IMG/VR virus record: IMGVR_UViG_3300020183_000014
Coordinates: 62,001-126,000 of that record
Source of the DNA: a virus
DNA: 64,000 nucleotides
Reading direction: 5' to 3' (one strand)
Of the stretch, positions 17,628 through 26,561 are shown piece by piece. The notes beneath the pieces are model-generated. The model was not told where the DNA came from. It saw only the letters and a list, made by a program, of their open reading frames with translations, and ran no database searches. Positions within the stretch are counted from its first letter, which is position 1. Each line of letters opens with the position of its first letter. A program made the translations under genes and the position numbers.

Positions 17628-18056
17628 TTAATTAATTTTTTTTTCAAAGAAATTAAATAAAGTTTCGTTCGTCAAAACGGTGTCTATTATAGTTTCTGAT
17701 AAGTTGGTAATAATATTTTCAACTTCTTTAGAACGCACATCAAAAAATTTATCGACATACAATGTAATTTCAAGGTCCATGAAAGACCTTTTATTTGTTT
17801 TTATGGCACTAGTTTTAATATCCAAATCAACAATTGATTCTCTTTTAAATAAATCAGAATTTAAACAATAAACTTTTTCTTTTATTTGTCTTCTTGTTTT
17901 TGAAATTAATTTTTCAAAATCGTGGTCGTTTATTGTTGGTTGAGTCCATGAATTTAATTGTACGTAGATTGTTTTTAAGTTTTTACAATCAACCGTTCCG
18001 TATCCAATTTTTACATTATTGTGAACACCAATTGAAATAAACTTTCCTTTTTTCAT
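17628..18056 (-). CDS. Hypothetical protein in head cluster
   Basis: A 142-residue basic protein with alternating strands and helices and a long C-terminal helix. No motif is recognised. It lies between the prohead protease and the plus-strand bS21 gene on the same strand as the head genes; in T4 this position holds the small genes 67/68, but I cannot show similarity. Confidence 0.5.
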   Translation of the reverse strand: MKKGKFISIGVHNNVKIGYGTVDCKNLKTIYVQLNSWTQPTINDHDFEKLISKTRRQIKEKVYCLNSDLFKRESIVDLDIKTSAIKTNKRSFMDLEITLYVDKFFDVRSKEVENIITNLSETIIDTVLTNETLFNFFEKKIN

Positions 18057-18130
18057 TTAATAATATCATACTTATGTACTTTATGGTGTATTTAAAATAT
18101 ACAAAATAAACTTAATAAATCAAAACTTTT

Positions 18131-18138
18131 TATTTATA
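18131..18138 (+). promoter_or_regulatory. Candidate promoter for the bS21 gene
   Basis: TATTTATA (extended TATTTATATTTC) 15 bases before the ATG of the bS21 gene. This is the only plus-strand gene in a 14-kb minus-strand block, so it needs its own promoter. Confidence 0.4.
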
Positions 18139-18153
18139 TTTCAAAAAAAGATT

Positions 18154-18354
18154 ATGATAATCGTAAACGTCAACAAAGAAAAAAACCTTGAATCAGCATT
18201 AAAAAAATACAAATACAAGGTTCAAAAAACTAAACAAATCGAAAAACTTAGAAAAAAACAAGAATATGTTAAACCATCGGTTGAAAAAAGAGATAAAAAA
18301 TTAAAGGCGATTTATAAGCAGCAATTGTTTACCGATAAAGAAAAATCAAATTAA
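18154..18354 (+). CDS. rpsU: Ribosomal protein bS21 homologue
   Basis: A 66-residue basic protein with the bS21 signature: IIVNVNKEKNLESALKKYKY at the N-terminus, then a Lys-rich helix, EKLRKKQEYVKPSVEKR (31-47) matching the Leu-Arg-Arg-Arg-x-x-Phe-x-Lys-Pro-Ser motif, and an AIYKQQL end. bS21 sits at the 30S platform near the 3' end of 16S rRNA. In Flavobacterium, bS21 with bS6 and bS18 is reported to hide the anti-Shine-Dalgarno sequence. A phage copy could replace host bS21 and change start-site choice. It is convergent with and overlaps the next minus-strand gene by 9 bases. Confidence 0.85.
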   Translation: MIIVNVNKEKNLESALKKYKYKVQKTKQIEKLRKKQEYVKPSVEKRDKKLKAIYKQQLFTDKEKSN

Positions 18355-19086
18355 ACCATTTTTTAATTCAATTAGTTTATAGTAATTGAATTTTGAAATT
18401 TCCGATTTTTCAACTTCTAATTTTACATTAGTAAGTTTACTAACTACAGAATCTTCAGTAGATTCTTTTAATAGTGAATCTAATTTGTTATTAAGTTCTT
18501 TTTTTACAGAGTTCATTTCATTAATCAATTCCTCATCAGTCATTGATACAATCTTATTGAAAGTTTCTTTTTGTTCCTCATTCAAAAAATCACTATACTT
18601 AATATTAAAATTATTTACCAACACCGCATTCAATAAAGAATGATTTTCTATTTGAACTGAAGGTTTTTCAAAAATTTCTTTTTTCTTTTCTTGAATCAAA
18701 TGAAATATTAAGTTTTCTCTAGCGTCAATCTTAGATGCGATATTGTGCATATTGGTTTCCTCCGAAAGAATATCCAAATCGTTATAAAGTAAATTTGATT
18801 CCGCTACAACGCCTTTGATTGATTTATCAAACTCTTTTATTTCTTTTTTCAAAGATTTAGTTTTTTCTACTAAAATAGGTTCAATAGATTCCACATATAA
18901 TTTGGCTTTATCTTTTGATGAAATGTTCAAGTTTTCAATATTTTCATAAAACATATACATTTCAGATAAAGATTTATTTGATTTTAGTTTATTTACTAAA
19001 TCTTTAATTTCACCTTTATTATTAGAGGCGTAAGATTCGGTAAGTTTTGTTAATAGTTTTATTTTTAATTTACCAAAGTTTGTCAT
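18346..19086 (-). CDS. Hypothetical helical protein next to portal
   Basis: A 246-residue, Lys/Glu/Asn-rich, almost purely helical protein, probably with coiled coil at about 70-110 and 175-215. No catalytic motif. It starts 5 bases after the portal stop, so it is in the head operon; a scaffold-like, head-internal or assembly role is possible. Its 3' end overlaps the bS21 gene on the other strand. Confidence 0.55.
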   Translation of the reverse strand: MTNFGKLKIKLLTKLTESYASNNKGEIKDLVNKLKSNKSLSEMYMFYENIENLNISSKDKAKLYVESIEPILVEKTKSLKKEIKEFDKSIKGVVAESNLLYNDLDILSEETNMHNIASKIDARENLIFHLIQEKKKEIFEKPSVQIENHSLLNAVLVNNFNIKYSDFLNEEQKETFNKIVSMTDEELINEMNSVKKELNNKLDSLLKESTEDSVVSKLTNVKLEVEKSEISKFNYYKLIELKNGLI

Positions 19087-19091
19087 TTTTG

Positions 19092-20906
19092 TTATTCGTT
19101 TAAGAAGTTTTTAAGTTTATTTTCTATTTCATAAATATTATCTTGAGCTTTATTCATATCAAACAAATCTTCTAATTTGTCATTTTCGTTCAACATACTC
19201 AATATATTGTGTTTTTTTGTTTCGTTCTCACTCAAAGGAGCGTCTCCACCCCCCGCTGGTGGCGGTGGTGGTGGGGTACCTCCGCCCGTACCCATATTCA
19301 TACCGCCAGCATCGCCGCCAGCCGCATCTCCACCTTCTTGTCTTTCCTCTTCGGGAACCCCATATTTTGAATCAACATCATCAAATACACCACTTCGTTT
19401 GATAACGTTTTGTGTGTTAGTTAATTCGAAACCAATTGCTCTTTCAATTCTTTGTTGTTGTAAATCAAGAATCACTTCACTGTCACTCATACCAAGAATA
19501 TTTTTCTTAGCCCAAGTATGTGAAACAGGTAGGATTCCAATTTGAGATTGGTCAGATGTTGCATCTTTATACAATACAATTTTTTCTTTCCATTGTTCAA
19601 TTCTCAACAAATCAGATTGTGCTGACGGGTTTGTTAATGATAATGTGAAATTATCTAATTCATCTTCCAAACCCAATAAGTAAAGATGAATTAATGCTAT
19701 TTTATTTAATTCTTGAATTACCGATTTTTGAATTCTGTTGATTGTTCTTGCAAAACGAATATCCATCAACGCGAGAGTTTTACCGTCACCAACAACTTCT
19801 TCAAAACCTAAGAAAGCTTTTGGAATACGAAGTGCCGCCAACATTTTCTTTTGGATATATTCAATGTCGGCAATTTCACCTAAGTTTTGTGCCCCTGCTA
19901 ATGTTTCAATAGGATTTGTTTGAGCTGGGTCACGAACAGGGATGAAATAATCTTGGTCAACCGCCATTTGATTATATCTCATATCAACTTGACCGTTTCT
20001 TGAATCAACCACTTGGTCTCTTTTAAATTTATTAGCCACACGTTGTACATAAGCCTCGATGTCTTTGTCATCCATGTTACCAACAAATATTTTAAAAACC
20101 CTTCTTTCAGGTGCTCTTGTTGTTCTATAAATCAACATAGCATCCTCTGCTAAAAGTAATTGTTTCCAAATTCTTCTAATTTTATCCAACATAGAGGTAC
20201 CATAAGGAAGTTTTCTATCATCACCCAATAATCTAAAATGGGCTATTTCCCAAGCTTGAAATTCTAAATCTTTATTTTTCCATTGAAATCTTAACTCTCT
20301 TGTTGGAAGTTGCATTGAGTTTTGTTGATTTGGTGTTTTGCTTTCTTTACCTTCATGTCTTTCAATTTCAATATTAGGTAATTGTTGACACCCAATAATA
20401 CCTCTTTCAGGGTCTATTTTAAGGTAAACAAAGTTATCGCCGTACTTACAAGTACCCCTTGTCCACATTTGTAAGTTAGTGTTCAAATCTAACCTATTCA
20501 TAAACAAATCATCAAGAATAATTTTGACTCTTGATGATTCTGAAAAAATAGTTAATATTTCACCTTTTTCAGATAATGTTGTTGATTCTTCGGCGTATAT
20601 ATCTAAAGCGGCAGAAATTTCAGGAGTAAATTCCATCGATTCATAATCGTAATATGCTGACAACCTATTTGGTTCGTAATATACCGATTGATTATAAAGA
20701 GATTGGTCAAGTTTTGTCCACTTGTCTGCAATGTATTGACTCTGCTGAGCTTGTAGCATCGATTTTTCATACTCCTCCCTACTATTTGTTTTTAGTATTT
20801 GTTCTTTATCAAAATTGAAAGACGGAGCCTCCTCAGGAGTTACCCTACCAGGGAACCCAAACATTTTTGTTAATCTCTGAAATACCGTTAAATTACTTTC
20901 CGCCAT
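19092..20906 (-). CDS. 20: Portal protein (T4 gp20-like)
   Basis: Forms the dodecameric head vertex through which DNA enters and leaves. The 604-residue sequence matches gp20-type portals: an Asp-Tyr-Glu-Ser-Met-Glu-Phe-Thr-Pro-Glu-Ile region near 68-78, the ALDIYAEESTT motif, GTCKYGDNFVYLK (about 146-158) and the ILEQ-like helices later. T4 gp20 has 524 residues; the extra part is a C-terminal Gly/Met/Pro-rich linker (about 525-560, with a GGGTPPPPPPAGGG run) followed by an acidic helix. It lies directly after the terminase gene, as in T4. Confidence 0.9.
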   Translation of the reverse strand: MAESNLTVFQRLTKMFGFPGRVTPEEAPSFNFDKEQILKTNSREEYEKSMLQAQQSQYIADKWTKLDQSLYNQSVYYEPNRLSAYYDYESMEFTPEISAALDIYAEESTTLSEKGEILTIFSESSRVKIILDDLFMNRLDLNTNLQMWTRGTCKYGDNFVYLKIDPERGIIGCQQLPNIEIERHEGKESKTPNQQNSMQLPTRELRFQWKNKDLEFQAWEIAHFRLLGDDRKLPYGTSMLDKIRRIWKQLLLAEDAMLIYRTTRAPERRVFKIFVGNMDDKDIEAYVQRVANKFKRDQVVDSRNGQVDMRYNQMAVDQDYFIPVRDPAQTNPIETLAGAQNLGEIADIEYIQKKMLAALRIPKAFLGFEEVVGDGKTLALMDIRFARTINRIQKSVIQELNKIALIHLYLLGLEDELDNFTLSLTNPSAQSDLLRIEQWKEKIVLYKDATSDQSQIGILPVSHTWAKKNILGMSDSEVILDLQQQRIERAIGFELTNTQNVIKRSGVFDDVDSKYGVPEEERQEGGDAAGGDAGGMNMGTGGGTPPPPPPAGGGDAPLSENETKKHNILSMLNENDKLEDLFDMNKAQDNIYEIENKLKNFLNE

Positions 20907-20909
20907 GTA

Positions 20910-20917
20910 TATAAATA
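20910..20917 (-). promoter_or_regulatory. Late-promoter-like motif touching the portal start
   Basis: TATTTATA on the coding strand ends only 3 bases before the portal ATG, the same spacing as at the terminase gene. A normal promoter would then start transcription inside the first codon. Confidence 0.3.
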
Positions 20918-20958
20918 GTTTAAGAGAATATAATTAATTTTATTATTATAATAAAGGA

Positions 20959-22734
20959 TTATCTTTTTTTATTAAACAACCAAGAGTACCGAGAGTATTG
21001 TTCTTTTGTTGCGTTGTTATTATGTCTTGGAATATTGGGGTCATTATCCACTGACATTGAACCTATTTGGTCAAACGCTGTTCCGTATGAATAAAATGAT
21101 TTATTTGGTTCATATGTTCTTTCGGACAATGTCCAAGATTCTAACATCGCTTTATTAGCATTCTCGTTTTTAGTTAGTTGTGCAAATGAAATATCACCAA
21201 CATATAATGCCATTGACATACTCATAATCGCATCATCGTGAGCCCCTTTCATGTGGTCAGGTCTACCATTTATATAAACAAATGTGTTTAATTCATTCAT
21301 TAATCTCGCAGACCTAACTTGAAACCCTTTTCTTAATTGTTCTTCAAAAGCAGCAACAATTTGTGTCCTTTTATTGTTAAAGTTAATACCTGGAATTTTT
21401 TCCAACGCTTTAGAGTTGTACTCCCAAATATTTTTGGTATTAATTCCATCTATATAAAGATTTTTATAATTTAACTCTTGTAGTTTTCTTGATGTTGCAA
21501 CACCCATACCACCGGTAATATCAACCACAATAAAAGCTTCATAAAGTATCCCCCATTTATATGCGACCGAAGCCAAATCATCAGGTGGTATTTTACCAAC
21601 ATATTCCGCCACTTGTTCTCTTTCATCAAAATCTATGATACTAATTGCAGAAAAGTCCTCACTATCACCTCTTGAAACGTCTACACCCATAATATATTTA
21701 TGACCCTGTACGGGTTCTTTCCATTGCCAAAAAGTACCATGCATATACTTTTCTTTTGGGTCCCTCAGCATGTTTTTAACAATATTATCTTGTACTTCAG
21801 TTGGAATTACACCGTCCCCTGAACCAAGAAAATCACATTCTAATTCTTGGGATATTTTTCTTCTATCAAACTTGAATTTTTTACACATTGATTCAAACCA
21901 AGAAGATAAAGGTTTAAAACCTTCTTCTTCGTATTGTTTGTAATTTTCAATATCAAAATCAGTCATTACAATATCATCATCGTTATATTGTTCTCTATTC
22001 AACATGTAATGAACAATATCATTACATTTAACCCATCTCAAATCTTTTGTGTAACGAGGGTCTTTGAACCATCTAAGGTCGGTAATGTGAAAATCATTTA
22101 CAGCTCTAATTGCTTGGTCATAAACACCATAATAAATCGGGTCAAAACCGTTTGGGGTAGAAATAAGAATAATCTTACCACCCGTAGATAATGACGCCAT
22201 AGACGCTGCCCAAAAGTCTTCACCCGCCTCAATATACGCAGCTTCGTCAAATATAAGAATTGTAGGTGTATAACCACGTAAAGCATCCGCAGAAGTTGCA
22301 ACTGCTTTCACTTCGCAACCATTGTTTAACCTAAATCTACTTTCTGAGTTTTTATCGGGTGAAAATCCTACATTAATCCAATCAGGCCACTGGTCTAAAA
22401 AATGTCTAATCTTGTTAGCCATTTCAACCGCGGTGTCTTTTTTGTTTGCGATAATAAGAACTCTTTCAGGGTTCTCGGGTTTTGCTAATTGTAATTTTTT
22501 AGAAATCCAAGCGGCAGTAACCGTGGTCACACCCGCTTGTCTATACTTTCTTGTGATATTTTCATTGTAATCCTCGTAATCTTTTAATAATTGAATTTGG
22601 TCAGGAAAAAGTTTTAATGGAACAAATCTTTTTTGAGTATTATCGTAAGTCTGTAGGTATGTTCTCAAAGCATATGGTGTATCTTTTAAAATACGGGCAT
22701 ACTCTTTTAATTGTTCTATTTTTTGATTACTCAT
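20959..22734 (-). CDS. 17: Terminase large subunit (T4 gp17-like)
   Basis: ATP-driven DNA packaging motor with a nuclease. The ATPase half has an adenine/Walker A region RKYRQAGVTT (about 62-71, matching the SRQxGKTT-type loop but with Val for the usual Lys position) and Walker B TILIFDEAAYIE (158-169). The nuclease half shows MGVDVSRGDSEDFSAI (Asp-rich RNase H-like strand), DITGGMGVA, and a late HDDAIMSMSMA motif. Length 591 compares with 610 in T4. A strong terminator lies just upstream, after the preceding gene. Confidence 0.93.
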   Translation of the reverse strand: MSNQKIEQLKEYARILKDTPYALRTYLQTYDNTQKRFVPLKLFPDQIQLLKDYEDYNENITRKYRQAGVTTVTAAWISKKLQLAKPENPERVLIIANKKDTAVEMANKIRHFLDQWPDWINVGFSPDKNSESRFRLNNGCEVKAVATSADALRGYTPTILIFDEAAYIEAGEDFWAASMASLSTGGKIILISTPNGFDPIYYGVYDQAIRAVNDFHITDLRWFKDPRYTKDLRWVKCNDIVHYMLNREQYNDDDIVMTDFDIENYKQYEEEGFKPLSSWFESMCKKFKFDRRKISQELECDFLGSGDGVIPTEVQDNIVKNMLRDPKEKYMHGTFWQWKEPVQGHKYIMGVDVSRGDSEDFSAISIIDFDEREQVAEYVGKIPPDDLASVAYKWGILYEAFIVVDITGGMGVATSRKLQELNYKNLYIDGINTKNIWEYNSKALEKIPGINFNNKRTQIVAAFEEQLRKGFQVRSARLMNELNTFVYINGRPDHMKGAHDDAIMSMSMALYVGDISFAQLTKNENANKAMLESWTLSERTYEPNKSFYSYGTAFDQIGSMSVDNDPNIPRHNNNATKEQYSRYSWLFNKKR

Positions 22735-22737
22735 ATA

Positions 22738-22745
22738 TATAAATA
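22738..22745 (-). promoter_or_regulatory. Late-promoter-like motif touching the terminase start
   Basis: TATTTATA on the coding strand, 3 bases from the ATG and 6 bases after a terminator stem. Placing a promoter-like motif directly after a terminator fits a new transcription unit beginning at the terminase gene. Confidence 0.4.
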
Positions 22746-22750
22746 TGAAA

Positions 22751-22773
22751 AAGGGTGGTTAAAAACCACCCTT
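22751..22773 (-). terminator. Terminator between the 480-residue gene and terminase
   Basis: Ten-bp perfect stem AAGGGTGGTT / AACCACCCTT with an AAA loop and T residues after it on the minus strand, 8 bases past the stop of the preceding gene. Confidence 0.8.
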
Positions 22774-22780
22774 CGAACTT

Positions 22781-24223
22781 TTATACTATGGGACCTTGTG
22801 GGTCATCATCGTCATCTGTTAATCGTATACCAAGACCACCCAAGAAGTTTCCCAAATCATCATCATCTGTTTTATCTGTGATTCGTTCCAATTCTTGGTT
22901 AAATCTATTAATTGCGTCATTGTAATTTTTATCTCTTAACATTTGACCGATACCTTGAAGTAGTACCCCCATCAATCTTTTACCTTCACCAGAACCTGAA
23001 ACAACTTCTTTTGTGAATACTAAAAATTCTTTCGCCGGTAATCTAAAGATACTGGTAACTAGGTAATTTTGAAGATAATATGATTCTTCTTCATTAAAAA
23101 TTTCATCAGGGAATTGTTGTCTGATTCTATCATAAATTGCTGGTCCTAATCTTAAATCCCATACCTCTTTTTCTAACGTATCTTCTGATTGTTCAATTTC
23201 AGCGAATCTTGGGTCTTCTTTACCTTCATCATCTTTTGGTCTTCCTTGTATACCAAATAACTCATATGTACCTTTAATTAATTCGTGCACTAAAATTGGG
23301 AAATTTACCGCTTCTACATAAACTGTTGGTGGTGTTGTACTACGTTTTACTTGTTCTTTTCCACCCATACCAGCACCTCCCATCATACCTTTCATTTGGT
23401 TATCACTTAATTGCCAGTATAATGTATCATTTATTGACATTAAAATACCGTAGTTAGCAACCAAATTGTTAGAACCTGTAATTTCAGCAAGTTTGTCCGC
23501 AACATACGAATACATGTAGTGACCCTTTTTAGAGACACCTTGTATCATTGCGTTAATCATTCTTCTTTTAGCTCTTTCAAAATCCATTTTTTCCAAATCA
23601 GTGGCTAAGTCTTTTTCAACATCAACAGGGTCAATATTTTGTTGTTGTTGCATTTCTCGATTGAAACCCTCAGGATTTACTTGACCTTGACCGACAAGTT
23701 TTGCATCATATTGTATTTTGTACTTTTTACTACCATCTGGTAATCTATAAAAAACTTTATAAATTCCATTATCGAATTCAATTCCACCATTATCACCCTC
23801 ACTTAAAGTTGATTTTTCCTTTCTACTTAAAACAGGAATTTCATCAACAGCCAACCTAATACCTAACGCAATCAATTCCGGTCTATGATTTTCTTCTGCT
23901 TGTACAATTTCATTATGTGCAGTCATCATCATTTGTACCAACGGCATTATCCCACTCTCATCATCTGTTAATCTAACGTTTGAACCAGTAAGTTCCCTCA
24001 ATCTTGCAACAACTTGTCTGTATCTTTCAGATGCTAATAATTCTTGGAAATTTTTATTTGGTTCATCACCCGTTTTGGGTAGAGGGACTTTTTTAAGTGG
24101 AGTATCACCCGTAGAAAGAGTTCTCTGTATGTCTATGTTCGGTCTATCTTCCGAATCAAAATCCATTGGCATTTCGTTTATATCTTCCAGTAAAGATACT
24201 AAATCTTTTTTCTTGAATTTCAT
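22781..24223 (-). CDS. Putative head-associated protein
   Basis: A 480-residue protein without a recognised domain. It has a short N-terminal helix with SLLEDI, a charged middle, a Met/Gly-rich segment (about 278-292, MKGMMGGAGMGG) and an acidic Asp-run C-terminus. It sits in the operon of head genes upstream of terminase and ends at a strong terminator. The N-terminal Leu-Leu-Glu sequence resembles those of other genes here that may be cut by the prohead protease. Confidence 0.55.
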   Translation of the reverse strand: MKFKKKDLVSLLEDINEMPMDFDSEDRPNIDIQRTLSTGDTPLKKVPLPKTGDEPNKNFQELLASERYRQVVARLRELTGSNVRLTDDESGIMPLVQMMMTAHNEIVQAEENHRPELIALGIRLAVDEIPVLSRKEKSTLSEGDNGGIEFDNGIYKVFYRLPDGSKKYKIQYDAKLVGQGQVNPEGFNREMQQQQNIDPVDVEKDLATDLEKMDFERAKRRMINAMIQGVSKKGHYMYSYVADKLAEITGSNNLVANYGILMSINDTLYWQLSDNQMKGMMGGAGMGGKEQVKRSTTPPTVYVEAVNFPILVHELIKGTYELFGIQGRPKDDEGKEDPRFAEIEQSEDTLEKEVWDLRLGPAIYDRIRQQFPDEIFNEEESYYLQNYLVTSIFRLPAKEFLVFTKEVVSGSGEGKRLMGVLLQGIGQMLRDKNYNDAINRFNQELERITDKTDDDDLGNFLGGLGIRLTDDDDDPQGPIV

Positions 24224-25026
24224 TTTTTAATTTTTTTCTTTTCGGCTAACGCCTTTGGTTTAGTATCAGGACCTGGTTGTGGTTCAAACGGGTCAAACGG
24301 TTCGTCTTCTTGTGGTCTTGTTGGTGTTTTTGGTTTGGTTGGTGTTTCTGTTGGTGTTTCAACAGGTGCTGGTTGGGCTGCAGCCATGATTGCATCATAA
24401 GTCATAAACTCAGGTACACCATTGTGACCTTTTTTCGCTCTTGTTGCCGGCATTGGTTGAAACGTCGCTTCCATTTTTTCACTAATAATATTCATGATGT
24501 CATTTTTAGATGTAAAATTACTGTATTTTGATTCAGTCAAATCTAACACCCATTCTTCAACTTCTGAAACACTTTCGTTCATTTTTTTCTTCCAACCTTG
24601 TTTTGCTCTAATAGCAAATTTTATTTCGGCTTCTTGGTCTATAATTTTTTTAGGTACTTTTTTACCTTCGTCTTGATATTTCTTACTTTTTTCTTTTAAA
24701 GAATTAAGTTCTTTTTTTAGTTCTACAACTGACTTACCAGCGTGTTCACCGGTTTTTTTAACCTTGGTATCACCCTCCCATTTTTCATTTACACCCCCAT
24801 GTTTTTTGTCCTTACATTTAGGACATACTTTAGATTCGTAAGTTTCAATGGTTTTACCATCGGCTTTAGCTGCTTCGATATCTTTTAAATTATTCGCTTT
24901 AATCATAACAGCTTCTTTAAGAACTGTTTTAGATAAAGTTATAAGTTCGTTATCACTTAAACGAGAAAGAGTTCTCTCTGAAAACCCTTCCATTATTAAT
25001 TCTTCAATGACTAATCTTCTATTCAT
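24220..25026 (-). CDS. Putative head-internal protein with CxxC pair
   Basis: A 268-residue protein: N-terminal helix with EELIMEGFS, a CPKC motif (about 67-70) that lacks a second clear zinc pair, a Lys-rich coiled middle, and a C-terminal Pro/Thr-rich segment (about 223-262, with repeated PTETPTKPKTPT-type sequence). It overlaps the genes on both sides by 4 bases, so it is part of the head operon. Function unknown. Confidence 0.5.
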   Translation of the reverse strand: MNRRLVIEELIMEGFSERTLSRLSDNELITLSKTVLKEAVMIKANNLKDIEAAKADGKTIETYESKVCPKCKDKKHGGVNEKWEGDTKVKKTGEHAGKSVVELKKELNSLKEKSKKYQDEGKKVPKKIIDQEAEIKFAIRAKQGWKKKMNESVSEVEEWVLDLTESKYSNFTSKNDIMNIISEKMEATFQPMPATRAKKGHNGVPEFMTYDAIMAAAQPAPVETPTETPTKPKTPTRPQEDEPFDPFEPQPGPDTKPKALAEKKKIKK

Positions 25027-25424
25027 GATTCTTTGAATTTTATTGATTTTTTTTCAAGGGAGATATTCCTTTCTTTTAATTTTTTTGAAACATTTTCATA
25101 TGACTCACCAAAACGGAAAAATAACCTATCTTCTTCTAAATCAAAATTAGATTTTTCCCACGCCATAGCAATTATACCATCTACAGCATCAATAACACCG
25201 AAATAGTCTGAATTTTGTATTAATTCAAAAACTATTTCGGTGTCTTTCAGTAGACCAACTTGGTCTATATATTCAATGTTTGGTGATTTTGGTGTGGATG
25301 TTGATGATGCGGGTATGTCAAACCATTCGTCCATGTCTATCTCAGTTGATTCACTAAAAATGAATTCATACTGTTTTTGACCCTTATAATCGGTTCCAAT
25401 TTCGTTGACATATATAAGTCGCAT
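25023..25424 (-). CDS. Hypothetical protein in head operon
   Basis: A 133-residue acidic protein. A first strand pair (LIYVNEIG; YEFIFSES) is followed by a Pro/Ser linker (about 36-48) and an alpha/beta half containing FFRFGESYENVSKKL. It starts one base after the preceding Pro-rich gene ends and overlaps the next by 4 bases. The compact two-part build suggests a real folded protein, but I recognise no family. Confidence 0.55.
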   Translation of the reverse strand: MRLIYVNEIGTDYKGQKQYEFIFSESTEIDMDEWFDIPASSTSTPKSPNIEYIDQVGLLKDTEIVFELIQNSDYFGVIDAVDGIIAMAWEKSNFDLEEDRLFFRFGESYENVSKKLKERNISLEKKSIKFKES

Positions 25425-25425
25425 T

Positions 25426-26487
25426 TTACTTAAAGTATTTACCTAAAGTATTAGATATTGTTTTGTTAATTTCTTTTTTGATTTCGTCCAAATCGATTTC
25501 CTTAACATCATCACCACCTAAATCAGCGTATTTTGATAAATCAATTTCTTCTTCCGTTGACATTGGTGTGTTTATAAAACTTTCCAATTTGTCCATTGCG
25601 TGCATTTCACCTAAATCAGCGTCAGCAGTTGGTTCAGCTGGTGTAGTATCGTCATCAGCAGGAACGTCAGACATATCATCAGATGGTTCGTCAGATAACT
25701 CTACATCATCCTCAATATCCCTATCGAATTTTTTACCAATCTCTTCGATATCATCATCCTCCAACTTATCTAAATCTACTGCCGAAATAACCATGTTAAG
25801 GACATATTTGATATCGTCACTTTCCATTTTATCTTTTTGGTCTCTTAGTTCTTGTCCTAATTTTCCTGCAAATTTTTGGATTTCAGTCATATAGTCAGAT
25901 GGTTTACCTGATTCATCAGATGGTAAATCATCACCCATTTCGTCCCCTTCAGGTGCCATTGGAGTATTACTTTCGGGAGCCATTGGGACATCACTTTCGG
26001 GAGCCATTGGGACATCACCACCCATTTCAGGTGATGGTGGTACGTCACCCTCAGGAGCTACGGGAGCTGGCGGAACCTCACCCATTTCTGGTGATGAAAC
26101 AGGAGCTTCGTTAGCGGGTTCTGAAGTTGGTTTTTGTTTTAAAACGTACTTAGTTGCTTCATTTAATTCACGTCCAGATAATAACTCTAATCTTTTTAGT
26201 GCTTCCGCATATGAATTAAATTTATTTTTATTTTTCATGAATAGACCACCGATGTAGTCTAATGAATTTTCGTTTAAACCTTTTTTAACGTAGTATCCAT
26301 CTTTTTCTCTTACAATACCAAATCTGAAACCACTTACGGATTCAGAAAGATATTCAGTTTTAGATACTGGTGATTGGTTAGGGGTAGATGATTTTTTATC
26401 ATTACCGTAATAGGTCAACTCGAGGATACGTCTTAGTTTGTCGTCTCCGTTAAGTTTTTCGCTTCCTAATGGTTTTAAATCTGCCAT
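25426..26487 (-). CDS. Acidic Pro/Met-rich putative head protein
   Basis: A 353-residue protein with a basic N-terminal third, a low-complexity middle (about 120-185) built from Ala-Pro-Glu-(Gly/Ser)-x-x-Pro-Met repeats, and a helical acidic C-terminal part. It is the first gene of the leftward head operon after a candidate promoter. The composition, like that of the scaffold, suggests a core or linker protein rather than an enzyme. Confidence 0.5.
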   Translation of the reverse strand: MADLKPLGSEKLNGDDKLRRILELTYYGNDKKSSTPNQSPVSKTEYLSESVSGFRFGIVREKDGYYVKKGLNENSLDYIGGLFMKNKNKFNSYAEALKRLELLSGRELNEATKYVLKQKPTSEPANEAPVSSPEMGEVPPAPVAPEGDVPPSPEMGGDVPMAPESDVPMAPESNTPMAPEGDEMGDDLPSDESGKPSDYMTEIQKFAGKLGQELRDQKDKMESDDIKYVLNMVISAVDLDKLEDDDIEEIGKKFDRDIEDDVELSDEPSDDMSDVPADDDTTPAEPTADADLGEMHAMDKLESFINTPMSTEEEIDLSKYADLGGDDVKEIDLDEIKKEINKTISNTLGKYFK

Positions 26488-26524
26488 TGCTTTAAATGTT
26501 GATAATTATATTATTCTTGTATCC

Positions 26525-26532
26525 TATAAATA
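26525..26532 (-). promoter_or_regulatory. Candidate promoter for the leftward head operon
   Basis: TATTTATAGGATAC on the coding strand, 37 bases before the first gene of the operon. The downstream GGATA also occurs after the motif at 63399 and, with one extra A, at 45994. Confidence 0.4.
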
Positions 26533-26561
26533 CATGCATATAGATAAAAAATTTACTGTTT

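Noticed and set aside
19177-19545. Plus-strand frame opposite the portal C-terminus
   Set aside because: Pro/Gly-rich artefact of the Gly/Pro linker on the minus strand.
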